From positions 1 to 20,899 of the IMG/VR virus record IMGVR_UViG_3300021371_001263: a stretch of 20,899 nucleotides of DNA; one strand, written 5' to 3'. This stretch comes from a virus. Under the pieces are notes generated by a model. The model saw nothing but the letters and a program-made list of their open reading frames with translations. It searched no databases and had not been told where the DNA came from. Of the stretch, positions 15,762 to 20,899 are shown in pieces (the first letter of the stretch is position 1; every line of letters starts with the position of its first letter). The translations under genes and the position numbers were made by a program.

Positions 15762-15995
15762 TTATTTCCTACGATAACCTTTAAGGGTTGCCCTTTTAGC
15801 ATCGAGTTTACGTTTTCTTTTGATGTATTGATTCTTTTCATTTTTCTTAGAAGAAGGTTTCTCGAAGTACTGTCTCTCTCTGACCTCTTTAACAATACCC
15901 TTTCTATCACATGCTTTTTTAAATCTACGTAGCATACGATCAAACGGTTCAACGTTATTCGTCTTCGGATGTATTCTTGGTTTTACAATTGGCAT
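15762..15995 (-). CDS. rpsU: Ribosomal protein bS21, phage-encoded
   Basis: 77 residues with the bS21 signature: EPFDRMLRRFKKACDRKGIV (16-35), then VRERQYFEKPSSKKNEK (37-53), and a basic end with KRKRKLDAKRATL. Cellular bS21 (about 70 residues) sits near the 3' end of 16S rRNA on the small subunit and helps initiation. Ribosomal proteins, bS21 above all, are known in aquatic phages, and the protein would enter host ribosomes and perhaps favour phage messages. The first ~13 residues (PIVKPRIHPKTNN) are slightly longer than in many bacterial copies. No Shine-Dalgarno-like run precedes the ATG; the 24 bases ahead are nearly pure A/T and follow a structured leader (16020-16168), so translation may be specially controlled. 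Confidence 0.93.
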   Translation of the reverse strand: MPIVKPRIHPKTNNVEPFDRMLRRFKKACDRKGIVKEVRERQYFEKPSSKKNEKNQYIKRKRKLDAKRATLKGYRRK

Positions 15996-16019
15996 ATATT
16001 TTCAAATAGTTAATTAAAA

Positions 16020-16168
16020 TGTAGAGTCGCCCCAATTCACTTTACAGCAATCCCGCTCTCTACAAGAATCTCCGCGTTTTCTTAGATTCTTTACCCTTAC
16101 TGAGTTACCCCCATTCCACGGCCTCAGTCCGTGATGCTAACATCATCACGCCCGACTAAGAAATCTTA
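16020..16168 (-). ncRNA. Structured intergenic RNA between gp32 and rpsU
   Basis: About 150 bases without a gene, near 48% G+C by hand count of 16021-16140, clearly above the flanks. In the minus-strand RNA I see: hairpin A, CGTGATG/CATCACG (16130-16150, 7 pairs, 7-base loop); hairpin B, CACGG/CCGTG (16117-16133), whose loop ACTGAG can pair with CTCAGT at 16099-16104, an H-type pseudoknot; hairpin C, AAGAATCT/AGATTCTT (16064-16091, 8 pairs); and an outer stem D, TGTAGAG/CTCTACA (16020-16064), followed by TTTTAATT. A and B share 16130-16133 and exclude each other, as in a switch. It could be a bS21 leader, a gp32-bound element, an attenuator or a ligand-sensing RNA. No known class is recognised. 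Confidence 0.6.
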
Positions 16169-17065
16169 CTACTCGGTAGCAAGTTTCTTAAAGTAATCCA
16201 TCGCATCGTCTTCACTCTCATTCATTGGTGTAGATTCTGCTGATGAGATTACGGGTTCGTCTGCTACGTTCTCGTTAACACCAGACCATGGCACTTCTTC
16301 CATGTCTTCTGCTATTGACTCCGCAGTAGATGTAGCAACTCCACCTGCTAGTCCTAGAACTCTGTCTAGTTTAGTCTTCAACTCTTCATAAGACTTGAAT
16401 TTTTCAGGTGAAATGATCTCATTCAATGAGTTCAGTGAAGTATATATATCATTTAACTGATTTTCATCTTCAAAAAGTGCAGATTGTGAATCAAACTCTG
16501 ACTTGTCGTAGTTCCAATAACCATCAACTTTTCTGATTTTGATTTTAAAATTTGCCCCTTCATTTCTGAGATCAAATGGGTTGATAGCATTCTCATCTTC
16601 AAAAGCAGGTGAGATTGCTTCTTTCAACATTTCAAAAATTTTCTTTCCATATCTGTACTTGAAAACTTTTCCTTCATTGTGAGGATTTTTAGGGTCTGAA
16701 ACAACATAGATGTTAGACACATAATGTAAACGTCTTTTCTGTTTACGTGCTTGTTCTTTGTTTGCTTCTAGTCCTGTATTCCACAATGAAGTGTTGTACT
16801 CAGACACTGGGTCTTTTTTACCGATAGTAGTTAGTGATTTCTCAATATACCAACCACCTGGTCCTTGAAACCCGTGATCGAAATAAGATACCCATGGCAT
16901 CTCTTCTCCTTCGGGTGTTGGTAAGAAACGAATTATTGCATAACCATTACCTGACTTATCAAGTTCTGGTTTCCAATAGTTTTCGTCTCCGTAAGATTTT
17001 TTTTCACCACCTGATGGTGAGGCAGATTCCATTGCTGCCCTGAGTTTATCTAAAGATGTCGACAT
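16169..17065 (-). CDS. gp32: Single-stranded DNA-binding protein gp32
   Basis: 298 residues (T4: 301). gp32 coats ssDNA during replication, recombination and repair. Seen in order: the basic N-terminus (TSLDKLRAAM), the OB-fold core with YAIIRFLPTPEG (about 42-53), GWYIEKSLTTIGKKDPVSEY (71-90), KRRLHYVSNIYVVSDPKNPHNEGKVFKYRYGKKI, and GANFKIKIRKVDGYWNYDKSEF, then an acidic tail ending DDAMDYFKKLATE. T4 gp32 binds zinc through H64 and three cysteines; here the equivalent stretch has DPVS where T4 has CPVC, and no cysteines remain, though H64 is kept. An AAGGAGA ribosome site (17071-17077) lies five bases ahead. It follows the GT42-like gene by 32 bases. Confidence 0.95.
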   Translation of the reverse strand: MSTSLDKLRAAMESASPSGGEKKSYGDENYWKPELDKSGNGYAIIRFLPTPEGEEMPWVSYFDHGFQGPGGWYIEKSLTTIGKKDPVSEYNTSLWNTGLEANKEQARKQKRRLHYVSNIYVVSDPKNPHNEGKVFKYRYGKKIFEMLKEAISPAFEDENAINPFDLRNEGANFKIKIRKVDGYWNYDKSEFDSQSALFEDENQLNDIYTSLNSLNEIISPEKFKSYEELKTKLDRVLGLAGGVATSTAESIAEDMEEVPWSGVNENVADEPVISSAESTPMNESEDDAMDYFKKLATE

Positions 17066-17094
17066 TGTATTCTCCTTGTATTAAACATTGTATC

Positions 17095-17100
17095 GCATTA
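17095..17100 (-). promoter_or_regulatory. Possible gp32 promoter -10 box
   Basis: TATAAT on the minus strand overlaps the stop of the upstream gene, about 30 bases before the gp32 start. No clear -35 or MotA-type box is seen 17 bases farther up, so this is weak. Confidence 0.25.
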
Positions 17101-17847
17101 TATTAGCATTTTATCTAAAGACTCTAGACCTTGACCTAGAATCCACTTATCTTCGACATTAAATCGAGATACTATATCAGTATACTTGATTCTGTCGAAT
17201 CCGTCAATAGGGTTTTTAAAGTATAACTCTACATTCGGATACTCTTTATTTATGTATTCTAAAAGAGCAATAAATTGTGCTTTTTGCACATCACCAACTC
17301 CAGAATGATACGTATAATTATCTCTGTAGTTGTATTGTCCTTTGAATACATTCTCTACTTGATCGAACTGTAATGAGTCATAACCAAGTAAACATATCTC
17401 TTTATAACCGTGATCTACTGCATAACCTAGAGCATACATGCCTGATAACATGTTCTTGAACTCTGGTTTTTTATATATAACTATGTTATCTTGATGGGTA
17501 GTACTATATCCAGTGAAGTAATGTCTCCCATCACATGCACCTGTAGTCAACTCTGACTGCATCACAAATGCATTGTCGTCTGGTCGGCGAGTCTCGACTG
17601 TCTCACCATCTATTCCCATCTTAATCATTTCCCATGCATCAATAGGCAGTTCGTTCCATTCTCCCATTACTACTTTGTTAGTCTTGTAGTATTCATCTTC
17701 TATGATTTTATGTTGTGGATATACGTCACCACAAAACACTAAGTCAGGTGTATGAGTAGTGTAGATCATGTTAAACCCCCACCATTCACCTAGTGCATCT
17801 AAGTCCAGATCTTTCCTTGATGGTCCATTACCTACTAAGTAGAGCAT
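17098..17847 (-). CDS. GT42-like (sialyltransferase-type) glycosyltransferase candidate, 249 aa
   Basis: The N-terminus has a nucleotide-binding strand and turn, YLVGNGPSRKDLDLDALG (3-20). Farther on come LSGMYALGYAVDHGYKEICLLGYDS (134-158) and YHSGVGDVQKAQFIALLEYI (180-199). The order and wording match what I recall of Campylobacter CstII (family GT42): GNGPSLKEID, then SGVYMCAVAIALGYKEIYLSGID, then GHSKNTDIKALEFL, where the histidine is catalytic; the counterpart here is H181. GT42 enzymes transfer sugars from CMP donors, so a CMP-Kdo-type donor from the KdsB encoded here is a fair guess. Alternatives are DUF115/MptE-like proteins of the same fold. It is placed between gp59 (13-base overlap) and gp32, which are adjacent in T4, so it looks like an insertion. 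Confidence 0.62.
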   Translation of the reverse strand: MLYLVGNGPSRKDLDLDALGEWWGFNMIYTTHTPDLVFCGDVYPQHKIIEDEYYKTNKVVMGEWNELPIDAWEMIKMGIDGETVETRRPDDNAFVMQSELTTGACDGRHYFTGYSTTHQDNIVIYKKPEFKNMLSGMYALGYAVDHGYKEICLLGYDSLQFDQVENVFKGQYNYRDNYTYHSGVGDVQKAQFIALLEYINKEYPNVELYFKNPIDGFDRIKYTDIVSRFNVEDKWILGQGLESLDKMLI

Positions 17848-18428
17848 AGTTGTATTAGTTGTTGTTTAAACTTGGGGAAGTCATAGTTAAGAAACGATTT
17901 GTATTTCTGTATCTTTGCTATTACTTCTGGGTATACAATAGTTTCAGTTATTAGATCATTCCACTTCTTACTATACCCTGTTACATCATCTAGTATACAC
18001 ATCGTTTCAATAGAAACGTTTTTTGCCATATACTGCTTAAGTAAATAGGGGTGTTGACCGTTTTTAACTGTTAACACTTCTTGTATAGATTTTTTGTCGA
18101 GGAGTCTTGATACATCTAGATCAAATAGATAGGACATTTTTTGATTTCTTTTCTTCCATTCTGTAAATCTCTTATGAGATTCGTTCTCTAGCATTTCACC
18201 TGCCCACATATCTTTAACTGATAAATTCGCAATGTAGAAATGTTTCAATTCTTCTTTATACTTACGTGATAATTTTGCGAAGTGAAACTTGTCATTACGT
18301 TTTAGAAAGGATGGCAAATCTGCTTTTACTTTGCCATTGTATTTGACAAAGTTATACCCTGCAGAATTAAAGTGTAACTTAATTCCAAGGTATAACAGAT
18401 ATGCATCGTACCCTTCTCTGCTTGTCAT
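17835..18428 (-). CDS. gp59: Replicative helicase loader gp59
   Basis: 197 residues (T4: 217). Similarity to T4 gp59 is visible over NFVKYNGKVKADLPSFLKRNDKFHFAKLSRKYKEELKHFYIANL (26-70; T4 has VIKYNW, KRRDKYFFQKLSEKYK and IFISNL at the same places), DMWAGEM (about 73-79, against AWIGDI), and the late helical part with SIETMCILDD. gp59 binds replication forks, associates with gp32 and loads the gp41 helicase. All-helical, basic, no membrane segment. The start overlaps the stop of the 98-residue gene (TAATG), and the end overlaps the GT42-like gene by 13 bases. In T4 the gene lies directly next to gp32. Confidence 0.9.
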   Translation of the reverse strand: MTSREGYDAYLLYLGIKLHFNSAGYNFVKYNGKVKADLPSFLKRNDKFHFAKLSRKYKEELKHFYIANLSVKDMWAGEMLENESHKRFTEWKKRNQKMSYLFDLDVSRLLDKKSIQEVLTVKNGQHPYLLKQYMAKNVSIETMCILDDVTGYSKKWNDLITETIVYPEVIAKIQKYKSFLNYDFPKFKQQLIQLCST

Positions 18429-18724
18429 TACTTATTGACAATAACTTTTTTAGGTTTTGGTGCAACGATACTCGATGTTGCTTGTGTCCACCCTTCTACT
18501 ACTTTATCGTTAGTGGGTGTTACGAATGTGAAAGTATCAAAAGTCATTGTATCAGGATTTTCTACACCCGTCATAGCAACACCTTTTGCAAAACCCATAC
18601 TTGAATTCTCTGGGTTAGTTACAATCATTCTAGGATCTGCAAGTGTAAGTGGTTCTACTGAATCCACTTTACCAACAAACTCGCCGTTTAACGTTACGAC
18701 TGAAACGATATCACCTTTTTCCAT
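18428..18724 (-). CDS. Conserved phage protein, 98 aa, small beta-barrel type
   Basis: The N-terminal half reads as short strands with turns: GDIVSVVTLNGEFVGKVDSV (4-23), LADPRMIV (28-35), then MGFAKGVAMTGVENPDTMTFD (43-63), TFTFVTPTNDKVVEGW (64-79), and a Lys-rich tail. This SH3/Sm-like beta pattern is something I recall from marine T4-like phages next to gp33 and gp59, without known function. It may bind RNA or protein. It lies between gp33 (2-base gap) and gp59 (TAATG overlap). A comparable slot is empty in T4, where gp33 follows gp59 directly. Not dsbA by sequence as far as I can judge. Confidence 0.62.
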   Translation of the reverse strand: MEKGDIVSVVTLNGEFVGKVDSVEPLTLADPRMIVTNPENSSMGFAKGVAMTGVENPDTMTFDTFTFVTPTNDKVVEGWTQATSSIVAPKPKKVIVNK

Positions 18725-18726
18725 AA

Positions 18727-18966
18727 TTACTCCTTATCAAAAAACGTTTGTAGAGAACCTCTACTACTTTTAACCCTGTTGATAAGTTTGAGACTTTCTG
18801 CTTCTGCTTCAAGTTTCTCTTTCAATGGATTAGAGAGCAAACGTTTGGCACCCTCTGGTTCAATATTGTTATCTTCACATATCTTAAGTATAGCACTCAT
18901 GACATCGGTACGTTTATCTACAATTAGACGTTCAACTTTTTCTGTAAACTCTTTTTTACTAATCAT
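18727..18966 (-). CDS. gp33: Late transcription co-activator gp33
   Basis: 79 residues (T4: 112). gp33 bridges RNA polymerase and the sliding clamp so that gp55 can start late transcription. The helical core DVMSAILKICEDNNIEPEGAKRLLSNPLKEKLEAEAESLKLI (about 21-62) carries the pattern of marine T4-like gp33 proteins (C..N.IE.E....L...LK.KLE.EA..L). The last residues, SLQTFFDKE, hold two adjacent Phe with a Gln ahead and an acidic end, which resembles a clamp-binding tail. Position beside gp59 is as in T4. It starts one base inside the stop of the 108-residue gene. The late promoters at 7142-7149 and 7175-7182 are its expected targets. Confidence 0.75.
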   Translation of the reverse strand: MISKKEFTEKVERLIVDKRTDVMSAILKICEDNNIEPEGAKRLLSNPLKEKLEAEAESLKLINRVKSSRGSLQTFFDKE

Positions 18967-19292
18967 TATACTAGTGGTGCTCCTGATTGTTCATCGAATA
19001 GTATGTTTTCTCTCCAATCTCTGACAACACTATAGTACCCATAATACGTAGGACTACTATCATGAACTCCAAGACCACCTTCTGCATAATCTGTTTCTAA
19101 GAATTCTATAAGGTGTTCTGCTTCTTCTATTAGGCCAAGTGTAAGTTCATCTTGACTTTCAATTTCGAGATAATCTAATAAAGAGTTATATGCATTATCG
19201 TATGCTTGTTGATGAACCCAATCATCTGCTTTATAGATCATCTTACTCCAATTCCAATCTTGCTTTAGATTGAATTCTTTTTTATCTGACAT
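18966..19292 (-). CDS. Unknown acidic protein, 108 aa
   Basis: No family recognised. The sequence is acidic and rich in aromatic residues, with NLKQDWNWSKMIYKADDWVHQQAY near the N-terminus, a helical stretch LTLGLIEEAEHLIEFLETDY (about 50-69), and a C-terminal WRENILFDEQSGAPLV. No cysteines and no membrane helix. It overlaps gp33 by one base and follows the exonuclease gene by 5 bases, so it belongs to the replication/late-control operon. It could be a partner of the exonuclease or of gp33, or a host-takeover protein; the sequence does not decide. Confidence 0.6.
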   Translation of the reverse strand: MSDKKEFNLKQDWNWSKMIYKADDWVHQQAYDNAYNSLLDYLEIESQDELTLGLIEEAEHLIEFLETDYAEGGLGVHDSSPTYYGYYSVVRDWRENILFDEQSGAPLV

Positions 19293-19297
19293 TATTA

Positions 19298-19981
19298 TTA
19301 TACTCCGTATAGATTCTCATATTGCTTACGTAATTGTACCAACTCTTCGATATGATCTTGAGGGTTTGATGTAAACAACTGAAAACCTGATTGCCCTTCA
19401 ACTGCAACGATGGCAGTCACTTCTTCAATTTCTTGACCTGTTAATTCTTCAACCATAAGTGCATATGCAGTCATTTGGACATACCACCCTGTTGCCATGC
19501 TTTCAGTCTTCATCTTACTAGAAGTCTTAAAGTCGATGATTGATAAGACATTATCAAATAGACCTACACAGTCTACTCGTCCTGCCATTTTAAGTTCTGT
19601 TGAATAAAGAGGTGCCTCTAAGGCAATAGGTATGATTTCATCTAGTACTGGTTGTACACCTTTAAACATACTCTCTTGTAAGATATCATCAAACTCTATG
19701 TACTCTTTTTCTTTTCTAAGATAGTCTTCTACGAGTTGATGAAACTTTGTACCTCTTCGTGTTGCTCGTGCTGATACTCTGTTTGCTTCTTCCGCACCAA
19801 CACGTTCTCTCCACAATTTAATCTGTTCTCTGCTTCGAAGACCTGTAACTGTCGTTACTGATGGGTACTTGATAGTACCAGTAGGATCAACATAGAAACG
19901 TTTTCCATCTTCTTGTATGGTGTTTAGTTGAATGTCTTCGAGTTCATGTAACTCTACTTTGTTTAGTTTTAATTTAGTCAT
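19298..19981 (-). CDS. PD-(D/E)XK exonuclease, RecB/Cas4-like
   Basis: 227 residues with the RecB-family nuclease motifs in order: TRRGTKFHQLVEDYL (74-88, metal ligand H81), E129 in STELKMAGRVDCVG (127-140) with D137, LSIIDFKTSSK (146-156, D150-x-K152), and YVQMTAYALMVEEL (167-180, with Q169 and Y173). The FYVDPTGTIKYPSVTTVTG start (about 29-47) is common among phage proteins of this kind. It would degrade or trim DNA using two metal ions, acting in recombination, repair or host DNA breakdown. No cysteines of a Cas4-type iron-sulphur cluster are seen, so it is not Cas4 itself. It stands before the 108-residue gene and after the FmdB-like gene, with short gaps. Confidence 0.85.
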   Translation of the reverse strand: MTKLKLNKVELHELEDIQLNTIQEDGKRFYVDPTGTIKYPSVTTVTGLRSREQIKLWRERVGAEEANRVSARATRRGTKFHQLVEDYLRKEKEYIEFDDILQESMFKGVQPVLDEIIPIALEAPLYSTELKMAGRVDCVGLFDNVLSIIDFKTSSKMKTESMATGWYVQMTAYALMVEELTGQEIEEVTAIVAVEGQSGFQLFTSNPQDHIEELVQLRKQYENLYGV

Positions 19982-19989
19982 AATCTATT

Positions 19990-20301
19990 CTACTTCTTTT
20001 TGCTCTGTAGGTCAACATGTTTTTTGATAGTATCTCTAGTCTTCACTTCTTTTGCAGACTTTCTATGATACCTTTCACCAAGTGGTGTGTCGATATTGTT
20101 TGATGCAATCTTAGACATCACTTCTTTAAATCCAGAATCTGGTTTAACTCTGTCCCCAATCCCACCCACTGTAGTTGGGGCAGAAAGAACTTGTTGCTTT
20201 AGATGTGGGTTATTTGCTTTGAATTCATCTAACTTAGTGTAAGACATGATATGTTCTTCCACCTCATTAGTATCAGTGTTTAGAAAGTCGTATGCTGGCA
20301 T
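19990..20301 (-). CDS. FmdB-like small protein without zinc cysteines, 103 aa
   Basis: From the ATG at 20301 the product begins MPAYDFLNTDTNEVEEHIMSY, the same layout as the FmdB zinc-ribbon start (MPxYxFxC..CG), but cysteines are absent (LNTDTN where C..C would be). Then come DEFKANNPHLKQQVLSAPTTVGG (about 25-47) and KPDSGFKEVMSKIA (about 53-66), a pair of blocks common among marine phage versions, and a Lys-rich end. A longer frame starting at 20364 is open, but the shorter start gives the family N-terminus and overlaps the previous stop by one base (TAATG). Function unknown; perhaps nucleic-acid binding. Confidence 0.65.
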   Translation of the reverse strand: MPAYDFLNTDTNEVEEHIMSYTKLDEFKANNPHLKQQVLSAPTTVGGIGDRVKPDSGFKEVMSKIASNNIDTPLGERYHRKSAKEVKTRDTIKKHVDLQSKKK

Positions 20302-20477
20302 TAGATTGGGTTTCCTTGTATTCGTTTCTCTACAAGTTCTTTCACTTTCTCTTCTGAATACCAAAGACCACTAAACATTTCTTCGTGATCTGGCCAAGTA
20401 ACTATGTAACGTTTGTAACCGAATGGTCTTTCTGAGAAGATTCTTACATCTCCGTATGATTCAACTAATACTCTCAT
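20301..20477 (-). CDS. Small unknown protein, 58 aa
   Basis: A short gene held between neighbours by ATGA (start) and TAATG (stop) overlaps. The product begins MRVLVESYGDVRIFSERPFG, followed by KRYIVTWPDHEEMF and a helical KVKELVEKRI before the end. The beta-then-helix pattern and exact packing support it as coding. No family is recognised, and no signal peptide or membrane helix is seen. Confidence 0.6.
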   Translation of the reverse strand: MRVLVESYGDVRIFSERPFGYKRYIVTWPDHEEMFSGLWYSEEKVKELVEKRIQGNPI

Positions 20478-20899
20478 GCTAACATAAACTCTGGTACAGG
20501 TCTACCTGTCCATTTTGCGAAATCTTTTTTGTAGATTCTATAGTATTTATGATACGCCTCAACAGTTGATTCTGTCTTGACATCATCAGGCATACACTGA
20601 GGTGGTTCTGACCATCTACCAAGTTTGATATTGTCAGGTAGATTATTAAGAACATTTCTAAGTTTAGTATCTGTCAGGTGTTTCTTTTCATACCTGTAAG
20701 TATACTCTTCACATAGATTAACAAACATATCGTATGCAAATTGATATTGAATAGCATTCTCACGTACCCATCGTGTAGAGGGGTGATTGATATGACTTGC
20801 TTTGTATAAGATGCCTTCACGATCTGGATCGAGACGCCATCTTTGTATTCTACGTCCACTAGATGCATCAGTGTATTGATCACCATCGCATATAAGATG
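20474..20899 (-). CDS. Conserved phage protein of unknown function, 5' end outside window
   Basis: The frame is open from the right edge to TGA at 20476-20474, giving 141 residues with the N-terminus missing. An internal Met at 20728 is not the start, since the conserved sequence continues upstream: INHPSTRWVRENAIQYQFAYDMFVNLCEEYTYRYEKKH spans both sides of it. I recall the HP...W.R.N........LC.EYTYRYgK.H pattern from a T4-like and marine phage protein family annotated either as hypothetical or loosely as a DNA glycosylase-like protein; I cannot confirm an enzymatic role. The end overlaps the next start (ATGA). It is the most upstream gene seen of the leftward operon. Confidence 0.72.
   Translation of the reverse strand, partial: HLICDGDQYTDASSGRRIQRWRLDPDREGILYKASHINHPSTRWVRENAIQYQFAYDMFVNLCEEYTYRYEKKHLTDTKLRNVLNNLPDNIKLGRWSEPPQCMPDDVKTESTVEAYHKYYRIYKKDFAKWTGRPVPEFMLA

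Noticed and set aside
15752-15952. A 66-residue frame overlapping bS21 in another register
   Set aside because: bS21 is unmistakable in the adjacent register; this frame is its shadow.
16020-16064. A rho-independent terminator after gp32
   Set aside because: The outer stem has only 7 pairs around a 31-base loop, and the T run is broken (TTTTAATT), so a classical terminator is not convincing; it is kept as part of the structured RNA instead.
16020-16168. A tRNA or known ribozyme/riboswitch in the gp32-rpsU gap
   Set aside because: No 7-base acceptor stem at tRNA spacing and no GTTC-type T-loop on either strand; hammerhead (CTGATGA/GAAA), pistol, SAM-II and preQ1 core motifs were looked for by eye and not found.
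16834-17043. Plus-strand open frames opposite gp32, gp33 and other leftward genes
   Set aside because: They are antisense to well-recognised genes, lack ribosome sites and have no family-like motifs.

Overview
The window is an AT-rich stretch (roughly a third G+C by eye) of a T4-like (Tevenvirinae-type) marine myophage genome. The evidence is the recognisable set of T4 core proteins: baseplate gp6, gp25, gp5, gp27, gp53 and gp48, head-completion gp4, gp26, a gp19/gp54-type tail-tube protein, ssDNA-binding gp32, helicase loader gp59 and late co-activator gp33. The gp32 without zinc cysteines, the lysozyme-less gp5, the phage-encoded ribosomal protein bS21 and the low G+C all recall ocean phages such as pelagiphage and cyanophage relatives. 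No photosynthesis genes appear. A CMP-Kdo synthetase hints at a Gram-negative, probably non-cyanobacterial host, but this is inference.

Layout. (1) 1-7138, minus strand: a tightly packed baseplate operon read gp48, gp53, gp27-like, gp5, an unknown 450-residue helical protein, gp25, and gp6, which runs off the left edge. (2) 7139-7182: a short divergent control region with a T4-type late promoter (TATAAATA) pointing right and a near match (CATAAATA) pointing left. (3) 7180-15522, plus strand: gp4, then a sugar/unknown cassette (HAD phosphatase, KdsB-like CMP-Kdo synthetase, two diverged tandem paralogues sharing an HxHPG..R motif), then tail genes: a conserved 194-residue protein, a tail-tube-family protein, gp26 with a probable -1 frameshift extension, two small membrane proteins and a tape-measure-like protein. 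(4) 15526-20899, minus strand, convergent with block 3: a replication/late-control operon read from the right edge: an unknown protein (5' end outside), a 58-residue protein, a Cys-less FmdB-like protein, a PD-(D/E)XK exonuclease, a 108-residue acidic protein, gp33, a 98-residue protein, gp59, a GT42-sialyltransferase-like protein, gp32, a structured G+C-richer intergenic RNA, bS21 and a small basic protein.

How the parts may work together. The replication operon supplies ssDNA coating (gp32), helicase loading (gp59), DNA degradation or processing (exonuclease) and the late-transcription co-activator (gp33), which would switch on the divergent late promoters driving baseplate, head-completion and tail genes. 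Two features go beyond the T4 core. One is a possible CMP-ulosonic-acid pathway split over both operons: HAD phosphatase and KdsB in the late operon, and a GT42-like transferase that could use a CMP-sugar donor in the replication operon. The other is a set of possible translation-level controls: a T TTT TTT slippery site at the end of gp26, and a pseudoknot-capable leader in front of the phage bS21 gene.
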